DNA from: an uncultured Clostridia bacterium
GTDB lineage: Bacteria; Bacillota; Clostridia; Christensenellales; Aristaeellaceae
DNA length: 64,000 bases
Direction of reading: 5' to 3'
Assembly (NCBI GenBank): GCA_934663595.1
Contig: CAKUKM010000004.1
Coordinates: forward strand, 62,001-126,000
Shown here: positions 57,762 through 64,000 of the stretch, piece by piece
Position numbering within the stretch: the stretch's first letter is position 1
How the letters are laid out: each line of letters opens with the position of its first letter
The notes under the pieces: model-generated
The model's database searches: none
Told to the model about the DNA's origin: nothing
Seen by the model: the letters and a program-made list of their open reading frames with translations, nothing else
Made by a program: the position numbers and the translations under genes

Positions 57762-58600
57762 ATACCAGAATCATCATCGACTCCACGGTGGATATCGCAG
57801 AAGCGTATCGCAAAAGGGCGCGCGTCGTTCCGCTCACGATTCGGTTTGGCGATCAGGAGCTGACCGACGGCGTGACGGTCACGCGCCAGAAATTCTATGA
57901 AATGCTGATTGAAAGCGACGCGTTGCCCACGACCAGCCAGCCCACTCCGGCGGCGTTTGCGGCTGAATACGAGGCGCTGCGGGGAGAAGAGGCGATTGTG
58001 ATTGCAATTTCCGCCCGGCTGTCGGGCACGTATCAGAGCGCGTGCATCGCGGCGCAGGATTATCCGAACGTGCGCGTGATCGACAGCGGCTCGGCGTCGA
58101 TTGGCGCGGGCATTCTGGCGGAATACGCGATCGATTGCGCGGAGGCGGGCATGCCGGCGGAGCAAATCGAGGCGCTCGTCGAAAAAAAGCGCGCGGACGT
58201 ATGCGTGATCGCGCTGCTGGACACGCTGGAATACTTAAAGCGCGGCGGACGCATTTCCAAAACCGTGGCCGCGGCGGGCGCACTTTTGAATATCAAGCCG
58301 GTTATTACGATTGAGGACGGCGCGATTGCGCTGATCGGCAAGGCGCGCGGCTCGAAGCAGGGCAACAATCTGCTGGTGAAAAAGATTCAGGAAAGCGGCG
58401 GCGTGGATTTTTCGCTGCCTGTGCTGCTGGGTTATACGGGCGTGACCGACGTGCTTTTAAAAAAATACGTCGAGGACAGCCGAGCGCTGTGGGAAAACGG
58501 CCTTGCGGAACTGGAAAGCGTGCAGGCCAGCAGCGTAATCGGCGCGCACGCGGGCCCCGGAACGGTCATTGCGGCGTTTTTCCGAAAGGAGAATGGCTGA
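57758..58600 (+). CDS. DegV-family fatty-acid-binding protein
   Basis: A 280-residue DegV protein, a family that binds fatty acids and supplies them to fatty-acid kinase (FakA). The ATG overlaps the marR stop. IIDSTVDIAEAY at the N-terminus, TTSQPTPAAFAAEY, IAISARLSGTYQSA (the serine-rich loop that holds the carboxylate), and GRISKTVAAAGALLNIKPV are family motifs. The C-terminal GAHAGPGTVIAAFF is also typical. The FakA partner is not in this window. Confidence 0.95.
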   Translation: MNTRIIIDSTVDIAEAYRKRARVVPLTIRFGDQELTDGVTVTRQKFYEMLIESDALPTTSQPTPAAFAAEYEALRGEEAIVIAISARLSGTYQSACIAAQDYPNVRVIDSGSASIGAGILAEYAIDCAEAGMPAEQIEALVEKKRADVCVIALLDTLEYLKRGGRISKTVAAAGALLNIKPVITIEDGAIALIGKARGSKQGNNLLVKKIQESGGVDFSLPVLLGYTGVTDVLLKKYVEDSRALWENGLAELESVQASSVIGAHAGPGTVIAAFFRKENG

Positions 58601-58712
58601 ATACGCTGGAGAGAAAAGATTCCACAATATTTGCGCTGTCCCGCCTGTATCTGCGAATAGGAATGCCCGGGCGGACGGACCATTGCTGTTCGTGTGCAAA
58701 AGTGCATAAAAT

Positions 58713-58745
58713 AAAATGCGGCAAGCTATGGGCAAGCCGCATTTT
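58713..58745 (+). terminator. Terminator of the marR-degV operon
   Basis: A perfect 10-bp stem (AAAATGCGGC / GCCGCATTTT) with a 13-base loop, ending in TTTT. Confidence 0.75.
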
Positions 58746-58781
58746 GTGTGGGAAGAGCGCGGGCGGTATAGTTCGAAAAGC

Positions 58782-58838
58782 TGACTACATTTTGACTACA
58801 TACACAAAAAACTAAGCGGACTAGGCGGACTAAACGGG
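58782..58838 (+). repeat. Two short tandem-repeat blocks beside tRNA-Pro
   Basis: Two 11-bp units starting TGACTACAT (58782-58803), then three 9-bp units CTAAGCGGA, CTAGGCGGA, CTAAACGGG (58812-58838). They lie in the non-coding stretch between degV and the tRNA gene. Such repeats often mark integration or excision scars next to tRNA genes. No integrase is present. Confidence 0.7.
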
Positions 58839-58884
58839 GATGAACCAAACTGGAAATTTCGTCCGTATGCTTAAAATCGGCATG

Positions 58885-58918
58885 AAAAAGTGGCGAAACC
58901 CCATGGTTTTCGCCACTT
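58885..58918 (-). terminator. Terminator downstream of tRNA-Pro
   Basis: Reverse strand: AAGTGGCGAAA / TTTCGCCACTT stem, then a short T-run, four bases after the tRNA 3' end. Confidence 0.8.
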
Positions 58919-58921
58919 AGA

Positions 58922-58998
58922 TGGTCTGGGTGAGAAGATTCGAACTTCCGGCCTCTTGAACCCCATTCAAGCACGCTACCAAACTGCGCTACACCCAG
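58922..58998 (-). tRNA. tRNA-Pro (anticodon GGG)
   Basis: A 77-base cloverleaf on the reverse strand with acceptor stem CTGGGTG/CACCCAG, D arm GCGC...GCGT, anticodon stem CTTGA/TCAAG around the loop ATGGGGT (anticodon GGG, reads CCC/CCT), T arm with GTTCGAATC, and an encoded CCA end. Proline identity fits the family pattern. Confidence 0.95.
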
Positions 58999-59102
58999 AT
59001 ATTCACTTGCATTTCGGCTTTCCCTCAACGCTCGAGGAATATTATACCGCAACTGCGGGTGAATGTCAATAGCGCAATCTGTAAATTAATGGTTACACCG
59101 CG

Positions 59103-59867
59103 TCAGCGCAGCGTTTCGAGGAAGAAATCGTGCAGCAGACCGTTCGTGGCTACGACGTTTCCGGTGATCGTCGCGTCCGCCTCGTTTGCCCAGCCGGTCA
59201 TTTTGCCGCCTGCCTCTTCAAGAATGACCTTCGCCGCGGCGATATCGTAAATGCACAGGCTCAGCTCCGCAAACGCGTCCGAGCGGCCGCAGGCGACGGT
59301 GCACAGGCCGTAGGCGGCGGTGCCGTAGCGGCGCACGTCGCTGATTTTGTGAAACAGATCCGGAACCAGCGCGATGAAGCGTTTGAACGAATCCGGCACG
59401 CGATGGCCGTAGCCGAAGTGCAGAATCGCCTTGTGCGGATCGGAGACGGGGGAGACGTGAATCGGCTTGCCGTTCAGCGTCGCGCCCTGGCCGCGCACGG
59501 CGAGGAACATTTCATCGACCATCGGCGCATATACGCAGCCGACGACCAGCTCGCCCTCGCGCTCGTAGGCAATCGAAATGCACCAGCCGATCTGACCGCG
59601 CATGAAGCTCTGCGTGCCGTCGATGGGATCGACGATCCAGCGGCCGTGCGCAGTCGTTTCGCCGCCGCTTTCTTCGCCGTAAAACGCGTCCTCGGGGAAT
59701 TCGCCGAGCAGGATATCGCGAATCATTTTTTCGCTCTTCGGATCCAGCTCGGTGACAAAATCGTTGTCGGCCTTTTCTTTATAGTGCAGGGAACCGTGGT
59801 GCAGGAGCATTTCGCCCGCCGCCCGGGCCGCCCGCTCTGCCGCCGCTGCGCGCGCATTGAAATCCAT
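59103..59867 (-). CDS. Inositol monophosphatase family protein
   Basis: A 254-residue metal-dependent phosphatase. Motifs: the metal site GEESGGET (about residue 65), WIVDPIDGTQSFMRG (about residue 83), and LCIYDIAAAKVILEEAGG (about residue 205), which closes the site. A long upstream in-frame extension exists but lacks a start with a ribosome binding site; ATG 59867 has AAAGGCGG. It may act on inositol phosphates, 3'-phosphoadenosine 5'-phosphate or fructose-bisphosphate. Sequence does not decide. It is divergent from the exonuclease gene. Confidence 0.92.
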   Translation of the reverse strand: MDFNARAAAAERAARAAGEMLLHHGSLHYKEKADNDFVTELDPKSEKMIRDILLGEFPEDAFYGEESGGETTAHGRWIVDPIDGTQSFMRGQIGWCISIAYEREGELVVGCVYAPMVDEMFLAVRGQGATLNGKPIHVSPVSDPHKAILHFGYGHRVPDSFKRFIALVPDLFHKISDVRRYGTAAYGLCTVACGRSDAFAELSLCIYDIAAAKVILEEAGGKMTGWANEADATITGNVVATNGLLHDFFLETLR

Positions 59868-59887
59868 ATAGAACCGCCTTTCCGGGG

Positions 59888-59917
59888 TTGCGAAAAAACA
59901 ACCCGCTATGCTATAAT
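59888..59917 (+). promoter_or_regulatory. Promoter of the exonuclease gene
   Basis: -35 TTGCGA (59888-59893), 18-base spacer, -10 TATAAT (59912-59917). The -10 is inside a 23-bp palindrome (59907-59929) that presents TATAAT on both strands. Confidence 0.55.
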
Positions 59918-59954
59918 TATTATAGCATACTTTGGCCGAAAGAGGTGTTATTTT

Positions 59955-60734
59955 TTGAAGCTGATCTCGTGGAACGTCAACGGCCTGCGCGCGATTGTGA
60001 AAAAGGACTTTTTTCGCGATATCGAGGCGCTGAATCCGGATATACTCTGTTTGCAGGAAACGAAAATGCAGAAGAACCAGTACAATGTCGAGCTGCCCGG
60101 CTATCAGGCCTATTGGAATTCGGCGGACAAAAAGGGCTATTCGGGAACGGCGGTGTTCTCGCGCGTGCCGTTTTTGAATGTGACCTACGGCATCGGCGTC
60201 GACGAGCACGACCACGAGGGCCGCGTAATTACCTGCGAAACGGACGCGTTCTATCTCGTGTGCTGCTATACGCCGAACGCGCAGAAGGAGCTGGCGCGCA
60301 TCGATTATCGCATGCGCTGGGAGGACGCGTTCAGGGAATACCTCCAAAAGCTCGACCAGACCAAGCCCGTCGTGCTCTGCGGCGATTTAAACGTCGCGCA
60401 TCAGGAGATCGACCTGAAGAATCCGTCCACGAACCACAACAGCGCCGGCTTTTCCGATCCGGAGCGCGCGCAGTTTGGAAGGCTCCTTGACGCGGGCTTC
60501 GTCGACAGCTTCCGCTATTTCCATCCGGACGCGACCGGCGCGTACAGCTGGTGGAGCTATATTGGCGCGGCGCGCACGCGGAACGCCGGTTGGCGAATCG
60601 ACTATTTCGTCGTGTCCGAGCGCCTTAAGGAGCGGATGGAGGGGGCCAGAATACTGTCCGACATCATGGGCAGCGACCACTGCCCTGTGGAATTGACACT
60701 CAAGGACGACGTTTCGGGCGTTAAAAGCGTATAA
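59955..60734 (+). CDS. xthA: Exodeoxyribonuclease III / AP endonuclease
   Basis: A 259-residue ExoIII-family enzyme for repair of abasic sites. MKLISWNVNGLRA opens it, LQETKMQ carries the metal-binding Glu, VLCGDLNVAHQEIDL the Asp/Asn pair, SWWSYIGAARTRNAGWRIDYFVV the DNA-contacting loop, and MGSDHCPVEL the catalytic His. The start is TTG at 59955, with AGAGGTG upstream. Length is normal. It is a single gene, divergent from the phosphatase gene. Confidence 0.96.
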   Translation: MKLISWNVNGLRAIVKKDFFRDIEALNPDILCLQETKMQKNQYNVELPGYQAYWNSADKKGYSGTAVFSRVPFLNVTYGIGVDEHDHEGRVITCETDAFYLVCCYTPNAQKELARIDYRMRWEDAFREYLQKLDQTKPVVLCGDLNVAHQEIDLKNPSTNHNSAGFSDPERAQFGRLLDAGFVDSFRYFHPDATGAYSWWSYIGAARTRNAGWRIDYFVVSERLKERMEGARILSDIMGSDHCPVELTLKDDVSGVKSV

Positions 60735-60749
60735 TTCGTGCAAAAACGC

Positions 60750-60778
60750 TTGAAACAAAACGTATGTTGCGATAAAAT
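60750..60778 (+). promoter_or_regulatory. Promoter of the XpaC-TelA cluster
   Basis: -35 TTGAAA (60750-60755), 17-base spacer, -10 TAAAAT (60773-60778), 19 bases before the start codon. Confidence 0.7.
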
Positions 60779-60797
60779 AAGCGCAGGTGATGGATAA

Positions 60798-61460
60798 ATG
60801 AAAAAGGTTCGAATTCGCTCGGCCGCGCCGATTTATATGGCGGCGGCGGTGTGGGCGCTGGTCGGAATTATTCGGCCGGGAATGCTTCTGAAAATGGGAA
60901 CGCTGGCGATCACGATTCTTCTGTCTGCGGCGGCCTATTTTGCCGGAACGAAGATCTTCAAGGACAAGGTGATCGAGGTGCACGAGCCGGTTTCCACCGG
61001 AAACGCGGAGATCGACCGCCAGATTGCCGAGAGCCGCAAATCGCTCGACGCGCTGACCGTGTACGACGCGAAGATCCCCGATCCGACGGTCAGCAAATAT
61101 CTGGAGCGGATGCACGCGTCCGGCGGCGCGATTCTCGATTCGCTCGAGCGCAATCCCGCGCAGGCGCCGCAGGTGCGCCGGTTTATGAATTACTATCTGC
61201 CGACGCTTTCGAAGATCATGGCCAATTACGTGCTGCTCAACGATTCTCCCGCGAAGGGCGAAAACATCCGCGCGGCGATGCGATCGGTGGAAAACAGCCT
61301 CGGCATGATTGCGGACGCGTTTGACAAGCAGCTCGACAGCCTGTATCGCGATCAGGCGTTCGATATGGACGCGGAGGTCACGGTGCTGGAAACGGTGCTG
61401 AAGAGCGAGGGCCTGGCGGGAAACCGCGATTTTGAAAACAGACAGCAGACCGGCATATAA
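60798..61460 (+). CDS. XpaC-like (5-bromo-4-chloroindolyl phosphate hydrolysis) protein
   Basis: A 220-residue protein with one or two N-terminal transmembrane helices (about residues 11-27 and 32-50), then a helical cytoplasmic domain with coiled-coil character. The KVIEVHEPVSTGNAEIDRQI and FMNYYLPTLSKIMANYVLL segments match the XpaC family, whose members almost always precede a telA-like gene. The name comes from a phosphatase assay and the true role is unclear, perhaps envelope stress. AGGTGATGG is upstream of the ATG. It is followed 19 bases later by telA. Confidence 0.88.
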   Translation: MKKVRIRSAAPIYMAAAVWALVGIIRPGMLLKMGTLAITILLSAAAYFAGTKIFKDKVIEVHEPVSTGNAEIDRQIAESRKSLDALTVYDAKIPDPTVSKYLERMHASGGAILDSLERNPAQAPQVRRFMNYYLPTLSKIMANYVLLNDSPAKGENIRAAMRSVENSLGMIADAFDKQLDSLYRDQAFDMDAEVTVLETVLKSEGLAGNRDFENRQQTGI

Positions 61461-61479
61461 CATAAGGAGGGTAAATTCC

Positions 61480-62631
61480 ATGTCCGATGAAATCAAGCTC
61501 ACTTTGAATCCGACCCTTGAGGAGCCGCAGGCCGCGACCGCCGCGGCGTTTGAAACCGCGCAGCAGCAGGCCGAGGAAAAGGTGGAAAAGGACGTTCAGT
61601 CCTCGCAGACCTTTACGCCCGAAGAGCAGAAGATGATCGACGATTTCTCCCGCCAGATCAACATTCTGGACACGAATCTGGTGTTCTCCTACGGCGCGGC
61701 GGCGCAGCAGGGCATTTCGCAGTTCTCCGATTCGGCGCTGAAAAACGTTCAGACGCACGATCTGGACAAGGTGGGCGACATGATCGGCGATCTGGTGGTG
61801 GAGCTGCGCGGCTTTGACGCCGACGACGAGGACGGCAAGGGCATTCTCGGCTTCTTCAAGCGCAAGAGCCAGTCGGTGGCGGCGCTGAAGGCACGGTATA
61901 CCAGCGTCGAGGGCAATGTCAACAAGATCTGCGAGAGCCTCGAAAAGCATCAGATTCAGCTCTTGAAGGATATCGCGATGCTCGATAAGCTGTATGATCA
62001 GAACCTGATGTATTTCAAGGAGCTTTCGATGTATATCGCGGCGGGCAAAAAGCGCCTGGAAGAGTTCCGCGCCAATGAGGTCAAGGCCGCTTACGACAAG
62101 GCCCAGCAGTCCGGCCTTCCCGAGGACGCGCAGGCCGCGAAGGATCTTTCCGACAAGGCCGATCGCTTTGAAAAGAAGCTCTATGATCTGGAGCTGACGC
62201 GCAATATTTCCATTCAGATGGCGCCGCAGATTCGCCTGATTCAGTCCAGCAACCAGCTGATGGCCGAAAAGATCCAGACCTCGCTGATCAACACGATTCC
62301 GCTGTGGAAGAACCAGATGGTGCTGTCCCTCGGCATCGCGCACACGCAGGAGGCGATGGAGGCGCAGCGCGCGGTCAACGATCTGACGAACGATCTGCTG
62401 CGCAAAAACGCCGAGCGCATGCACATGGCGACCGTCGAGAGCGCGAAGGAGGCCGAGCGCGGCATCGTGGATATCGAAACGCTGAAGCAGACGAATCAGC
62501 AGCTGATCAGCACCATGGACGAGGTGCTCGCCATCCAGCAGCATGGCCGCGAAAAGCGCAAGGCGGCCGAGGCGGAGCTCGCCACGATCGAGGACGAGCT
62601 GCGCAAAAAGATGCTCGAAACGCGCAGGTAA
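61480..62631 (+). CDS. telA: TelA-family (toxic anion resistance) protein
   Basis: A 383-residue, helix-rich soluble protein of the TelA/YaaN family. MSDEIKLTLNPT opens it, and the segments VGDMIGDLVVELRGFD, LDKLYDQNLMYFKELSMYIAAG and PQIRLIQSSNQLMAEKIQTSL are typical. The family was named for tellurite resistance, but many members respond to envelope stress or antimicrobials. The start follows AAGGAGGG. It lies between the XpaC-like and LemA-like genes, so this is the usual XpaC-TelA pair. Confidence 0.93.
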   Translation: MSDEIKLTLNPTLEEPQAATAAAFETAQQQAEEKVEKDVQSSQTFTPEEQKMIDDFSRQINILDTNLVFSYGAAAQQGISQFSDSALKNVQTHDLDKVGDMIGDLVVELRGFDADDEDGKGILGFFKRKSQSVAALKARYTSVEGNVNKICESLEKHQIQLLKDIAMLDKLYDQNLMYFKELSMYIAAGKKRLEEFRANEVKAAYDKAQQSGLPEDAQAAKDLSDKADRFEKKLYDLELTRNISIQMAPQIRLIQSSNQLMAEKIQTSLINTIPLWKNQMVLSLGIAHTQEAMEAQRAVNDLTNDLLRKNAERMHMATVESAKEAERGIVDIETLKQTNQQLISTMDEVLAIQQHGREKRKAAEAELATIEDELRKKMLETRR

Positions 62632-62649
62632 TTTGAGGAGGAAAACCCA

Positions 62650-63207
62650 TTGAAGCTCATTCAGAGCCGGCGATTTGCCGCCGGTGTGCTCGCGGTGTGC
62701 GCGGTCGGAAGCGTATTCGGCTTCGGCGGCGCGCATCTCGCGGGCGAACGCAAAAACGCCATGAAGGTGTTCGAAGAGGGAATCGACACCTCGTTCGCCG
62801 TGCGCATGAGCGTGGACGCGTATTTGGAAAACAGCGCCGATTACGCGCGCGAAATGGCGGAGGAATACCGCCTGCGCGTCGGCTCCGCATGGGACGGCCA
62901 GGCGAAAATCGCCGAAGAGGCGGAAAAAATACTCTCGGGCGAGCCGGGACAGCGGCTGAATGATTATCGCGCGCTCGTTGCGGATGTGGAAAGCCTGTAT
63001 ACCGATTTCCACGCCGCTGTGACCGACGAGGACGCGTCGCGCGATTTCGACCGCGCCTACAAGAATTTCAAGTCCGAGCACAACAAGATTCAGTACGACG
63101 AATACCATTCGCTCGCGCGCGACTACAATTCGGAGGCGTCCGGCTTTCCCGCGGGCGCGGTGGCCGGGCTGTGGAATCTTTCCGAGCTGGATCCGTTTGA
63201 TCCGTAA
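62650..63207 (+). CDS. LemA-like membrane-anchored protein
   Basis: A 185-residue protein with one N-terminal transmembrane helix (about residues 9-28) and a helical bundle outside or inside the membrane. The C-terminal half, with FDRAYKNFKSEHNKIQYDEYHSLARDYNSEASGFPAG, follows the LemA pattern (helix with a conserved Tyr-Asn and Pro-Ala-Gly). The match is moderate. The start is TTG at 62650, after GAGGAGGAAAA. A TPM-domain gene follows. LemA-TPM pairs are common and may belong to an envelope repair module. Confidence 0.7.
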   Translation: MKLIQSRRFAAGVLAVCAVGSVFGFGGAHLAGERKNAMKVFEEGIDTSFAVRMSVDAYLENSADYAREMAEEYRLRVGSAWDGQAKIAEEAEKILSGEPGQRLNDYRALVADVESLYTDFHAAVTDEDASRDFDRAYKNFKSEHNKIQYDEYHSLARDYNSEASGFPAGAVAGLWNLSELDPFDP

Positions 63208-63216
63208 GGAGGGAAT

Positions 63217-64000
63217 ATGAAGAGAAAAATGGCGCGCGTTTGCGCGCTGGCGCTGGCGCTTTTGCTGACGGCCGCGCTTGCGTTTGCGGAAATCCCGAAG
63301 CCGGGCGACGATTTCTGGTGTCTCGATTCGGCGAACGTGCTTTCCGACGAGACGGAGGGCGAGATCTTCTTTGCCAATCAGCATTTGTACGATGCGTGCG
63401 GCGCGGAGATCGTGGTGGTCGCCGTGAATTCCACGGGCAATCTCAGCATGAGCGACTACACCTACGAGCTGTTCAACAATTGGCAGATCGGCAAGGACAC
63501 GTATCTCGGCATGCTGCTGGTGATGGCGATCGACGACGACGATTATTACGCGATGACTGGCACGAAGCTGGAAAACTATCTTTCCGCCGGCGATCTTTCC
63601 GAAATGCTGAATCAGCATCTCGAGCCGGATTTCGCCGCGAAGGATTACGATGCGGGCGCGCGGAAGTTCTTTGAAGCCGCGTATCGGCGCGTTTCGGACG
63701 AGCTGAACCTGAATCTGAGCGCCGCGGACGCCCGGAAGGAAGCGCAGGACTATATCGCGCAGCACACGACGATGGAAATGACCGCCGTGCGCGAGGAGCA
63801 TGGAACCGTCGCTTCGCGCAGCGGGGGAGGAGAATCCCTGATGGGATATATTGTTGTAATCATCATTCTGCTGATTGTATTGAGCAATGTCATGCGCATG
63901 GGGCGCAGACGGCGCAGATTCATGCCGCCGCCCCCGCCGCACATGCATATGCACATGCCGCCGATGGGCCCGCGGCCGCGCAGGTCGCCGCCCCCGCCGA
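63217..64000 (+). CDS. TPM-domain (YgcG-like) membrane protein, cut off by the window end
   Basis: The first 261 codons of a secreted or membrane protein. A signal peptide (MKRKMARVCALALALLLTAALAFA) follows AAGGAGGG, then a TPM domain: DSANVLSDETEGEIF, EIVVVAVNSTG, YTYELFNNWQIGKD and GMLLVMAIDDDDYYAMTG. A transmembrane helix (about 210-228, MGYIVVIIILLIVLSNVMRM) is followed by a basic and then Pro/His/Met-rich tail (residues about 235-261, with HMHMHMPP) that may bind metal. No stop codon occurs before base 64000. Partner of the LemA-like and TelA genes. Confidence 0.88.
   Translation, partial: MKRKMARVCALALALLLTAALAFAEIPKPGDDFWCLDSANVLSDETEGEIFFANQHLYDACGAEIVVVAVNSTGNLSMSDYTYELFNNWQIGKDTYLGMLLVMAIDDDDYYAMTGTKLENYLSAGDLSEMLNQHLEPDFAAKDYDAGARKFFEAAYRRVSDELNLNLSAADARKEAQDYIAQHTTMEMTAVREEHGTVASRSGGGESLMGYIVVIIILLIVLSNVMRMGRRRRRFMPPPPPHMHMHMPPMGPRPRRSPPPP

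Noticed and set aside
58726..59052. A reverse-strand open frame of 108 codons
   Set aside because: It runs through the tRNA-Pro gene. The GVAQFGSVLEWG-like translation is the familiar false protein from a tRNA.
1..64000. Recoded TGA across the window
   Set aside because: Most genes here end at TGA in contexts that overlap the next start (ATGA), so TGA is a normal stop.
1..64000. CRISPR arrays, insertion sequences or prophage genes
   Set aside because: No regularly spaced repeats, transposases, integrases or phage structural genes were seen.

Overview
The window looks like a chromosomal stretch from a GC-rich, anaerobic, Gram-positive bacterium of the class Clostridia, probably an uncultured gut lineage. 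The reasons are a plsX-acpP-rnc-smc-ftsY operon of Firmicutes type, strong AGGAGG ribosome binding sites, SigA-like promoters, ECF vitamin transport, Hdr/Flx electron bifurcation genes and very large secreted Ig-like surface proteins. No similarity search was possible, so the taxonomy is inference. TGA is used as an ordinary stop throughout, with one in-frame exception at 20764.

Layout. (1) 87-13640: a same-strand cluster with a 2,405-residue secreted surface protein, a secreted alpha/alpha-barrel protein, a membrane-anchored protein ending in a transcobalamin C-terminal-like (DUF4430) domain, and a complete ECF importer (EcfT, fused EcfA-EcfA', S component, second EcfT). Barrel plus DUF4430 is the architecture of animal transcobalamin and intrinsic factor, so I read this as a corrinoid capture and import system. 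(2) 13642-18939: a GNAT acetyltransferase, then reverse-strand DUF951, signal peptidase I, an M1-peptidase-like pseudoenzyme, an orphan DNA methyltransferase and two small membrane proteins. (3) 19251-20450: a class I aminotransferase. (4) 20644-29715: a 12-gene island of an MBL hydrolase (with an in-frame TGA), four alpha/beta hydrolases, three L-2-amino-thiazoline-4-carboxylate-hydrolase-family proteins, three SAM methyltransferases and one membrane protein, facing a two-gene ABC exporter (29781-33293). I know of no pathway with this composition. (5) 33628-38178: a secreted MBL-like protein and a ConA-like/DUF1848/Zn-macrodomain/class M sirtuin operon around an HxlR regulator. Both promoters carry the same GTGCGTACTT element.

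(6) 38274-44724: plsX, acpP, rnc, smc, ftsY, driven by a good SigA promoter. (7) 45131-56496: fumarase, HdrB, HdrC, HdrA, MvhD/FlxD, FlxC, FlxB, FlxA, a fumarate-reductase-like iron-sulfur subunit and flavoprotein, and an AAE-family antiporter. This reads as one malate-to-succinate module in which NADH oxidation by a bifurcating Hdr-Flx complex could feed a soluble, quinone-independent fumarate reductase, with succinate leaving by the antiporter. (8) 56577-58600: a DUF4160/DUF2442 pair, then a MarR-DegV operon with two matched palindromic operators. (9) 58601-64000: a tRNA-Pro(GGG), an inositol-monophosphatase-family protein, exonuclease III, and an XpaC-TelA-LemA-like-TPM envelope cluster, whose last gene runs off the window.

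The most interesting parts are the transcobalamin-like ECF cluster, the thiazoline-hydrolase/methyltransferase island with a possible operator shared with its neighbouring exporter, and the Hdr-Flx-fumarate reductase operon.
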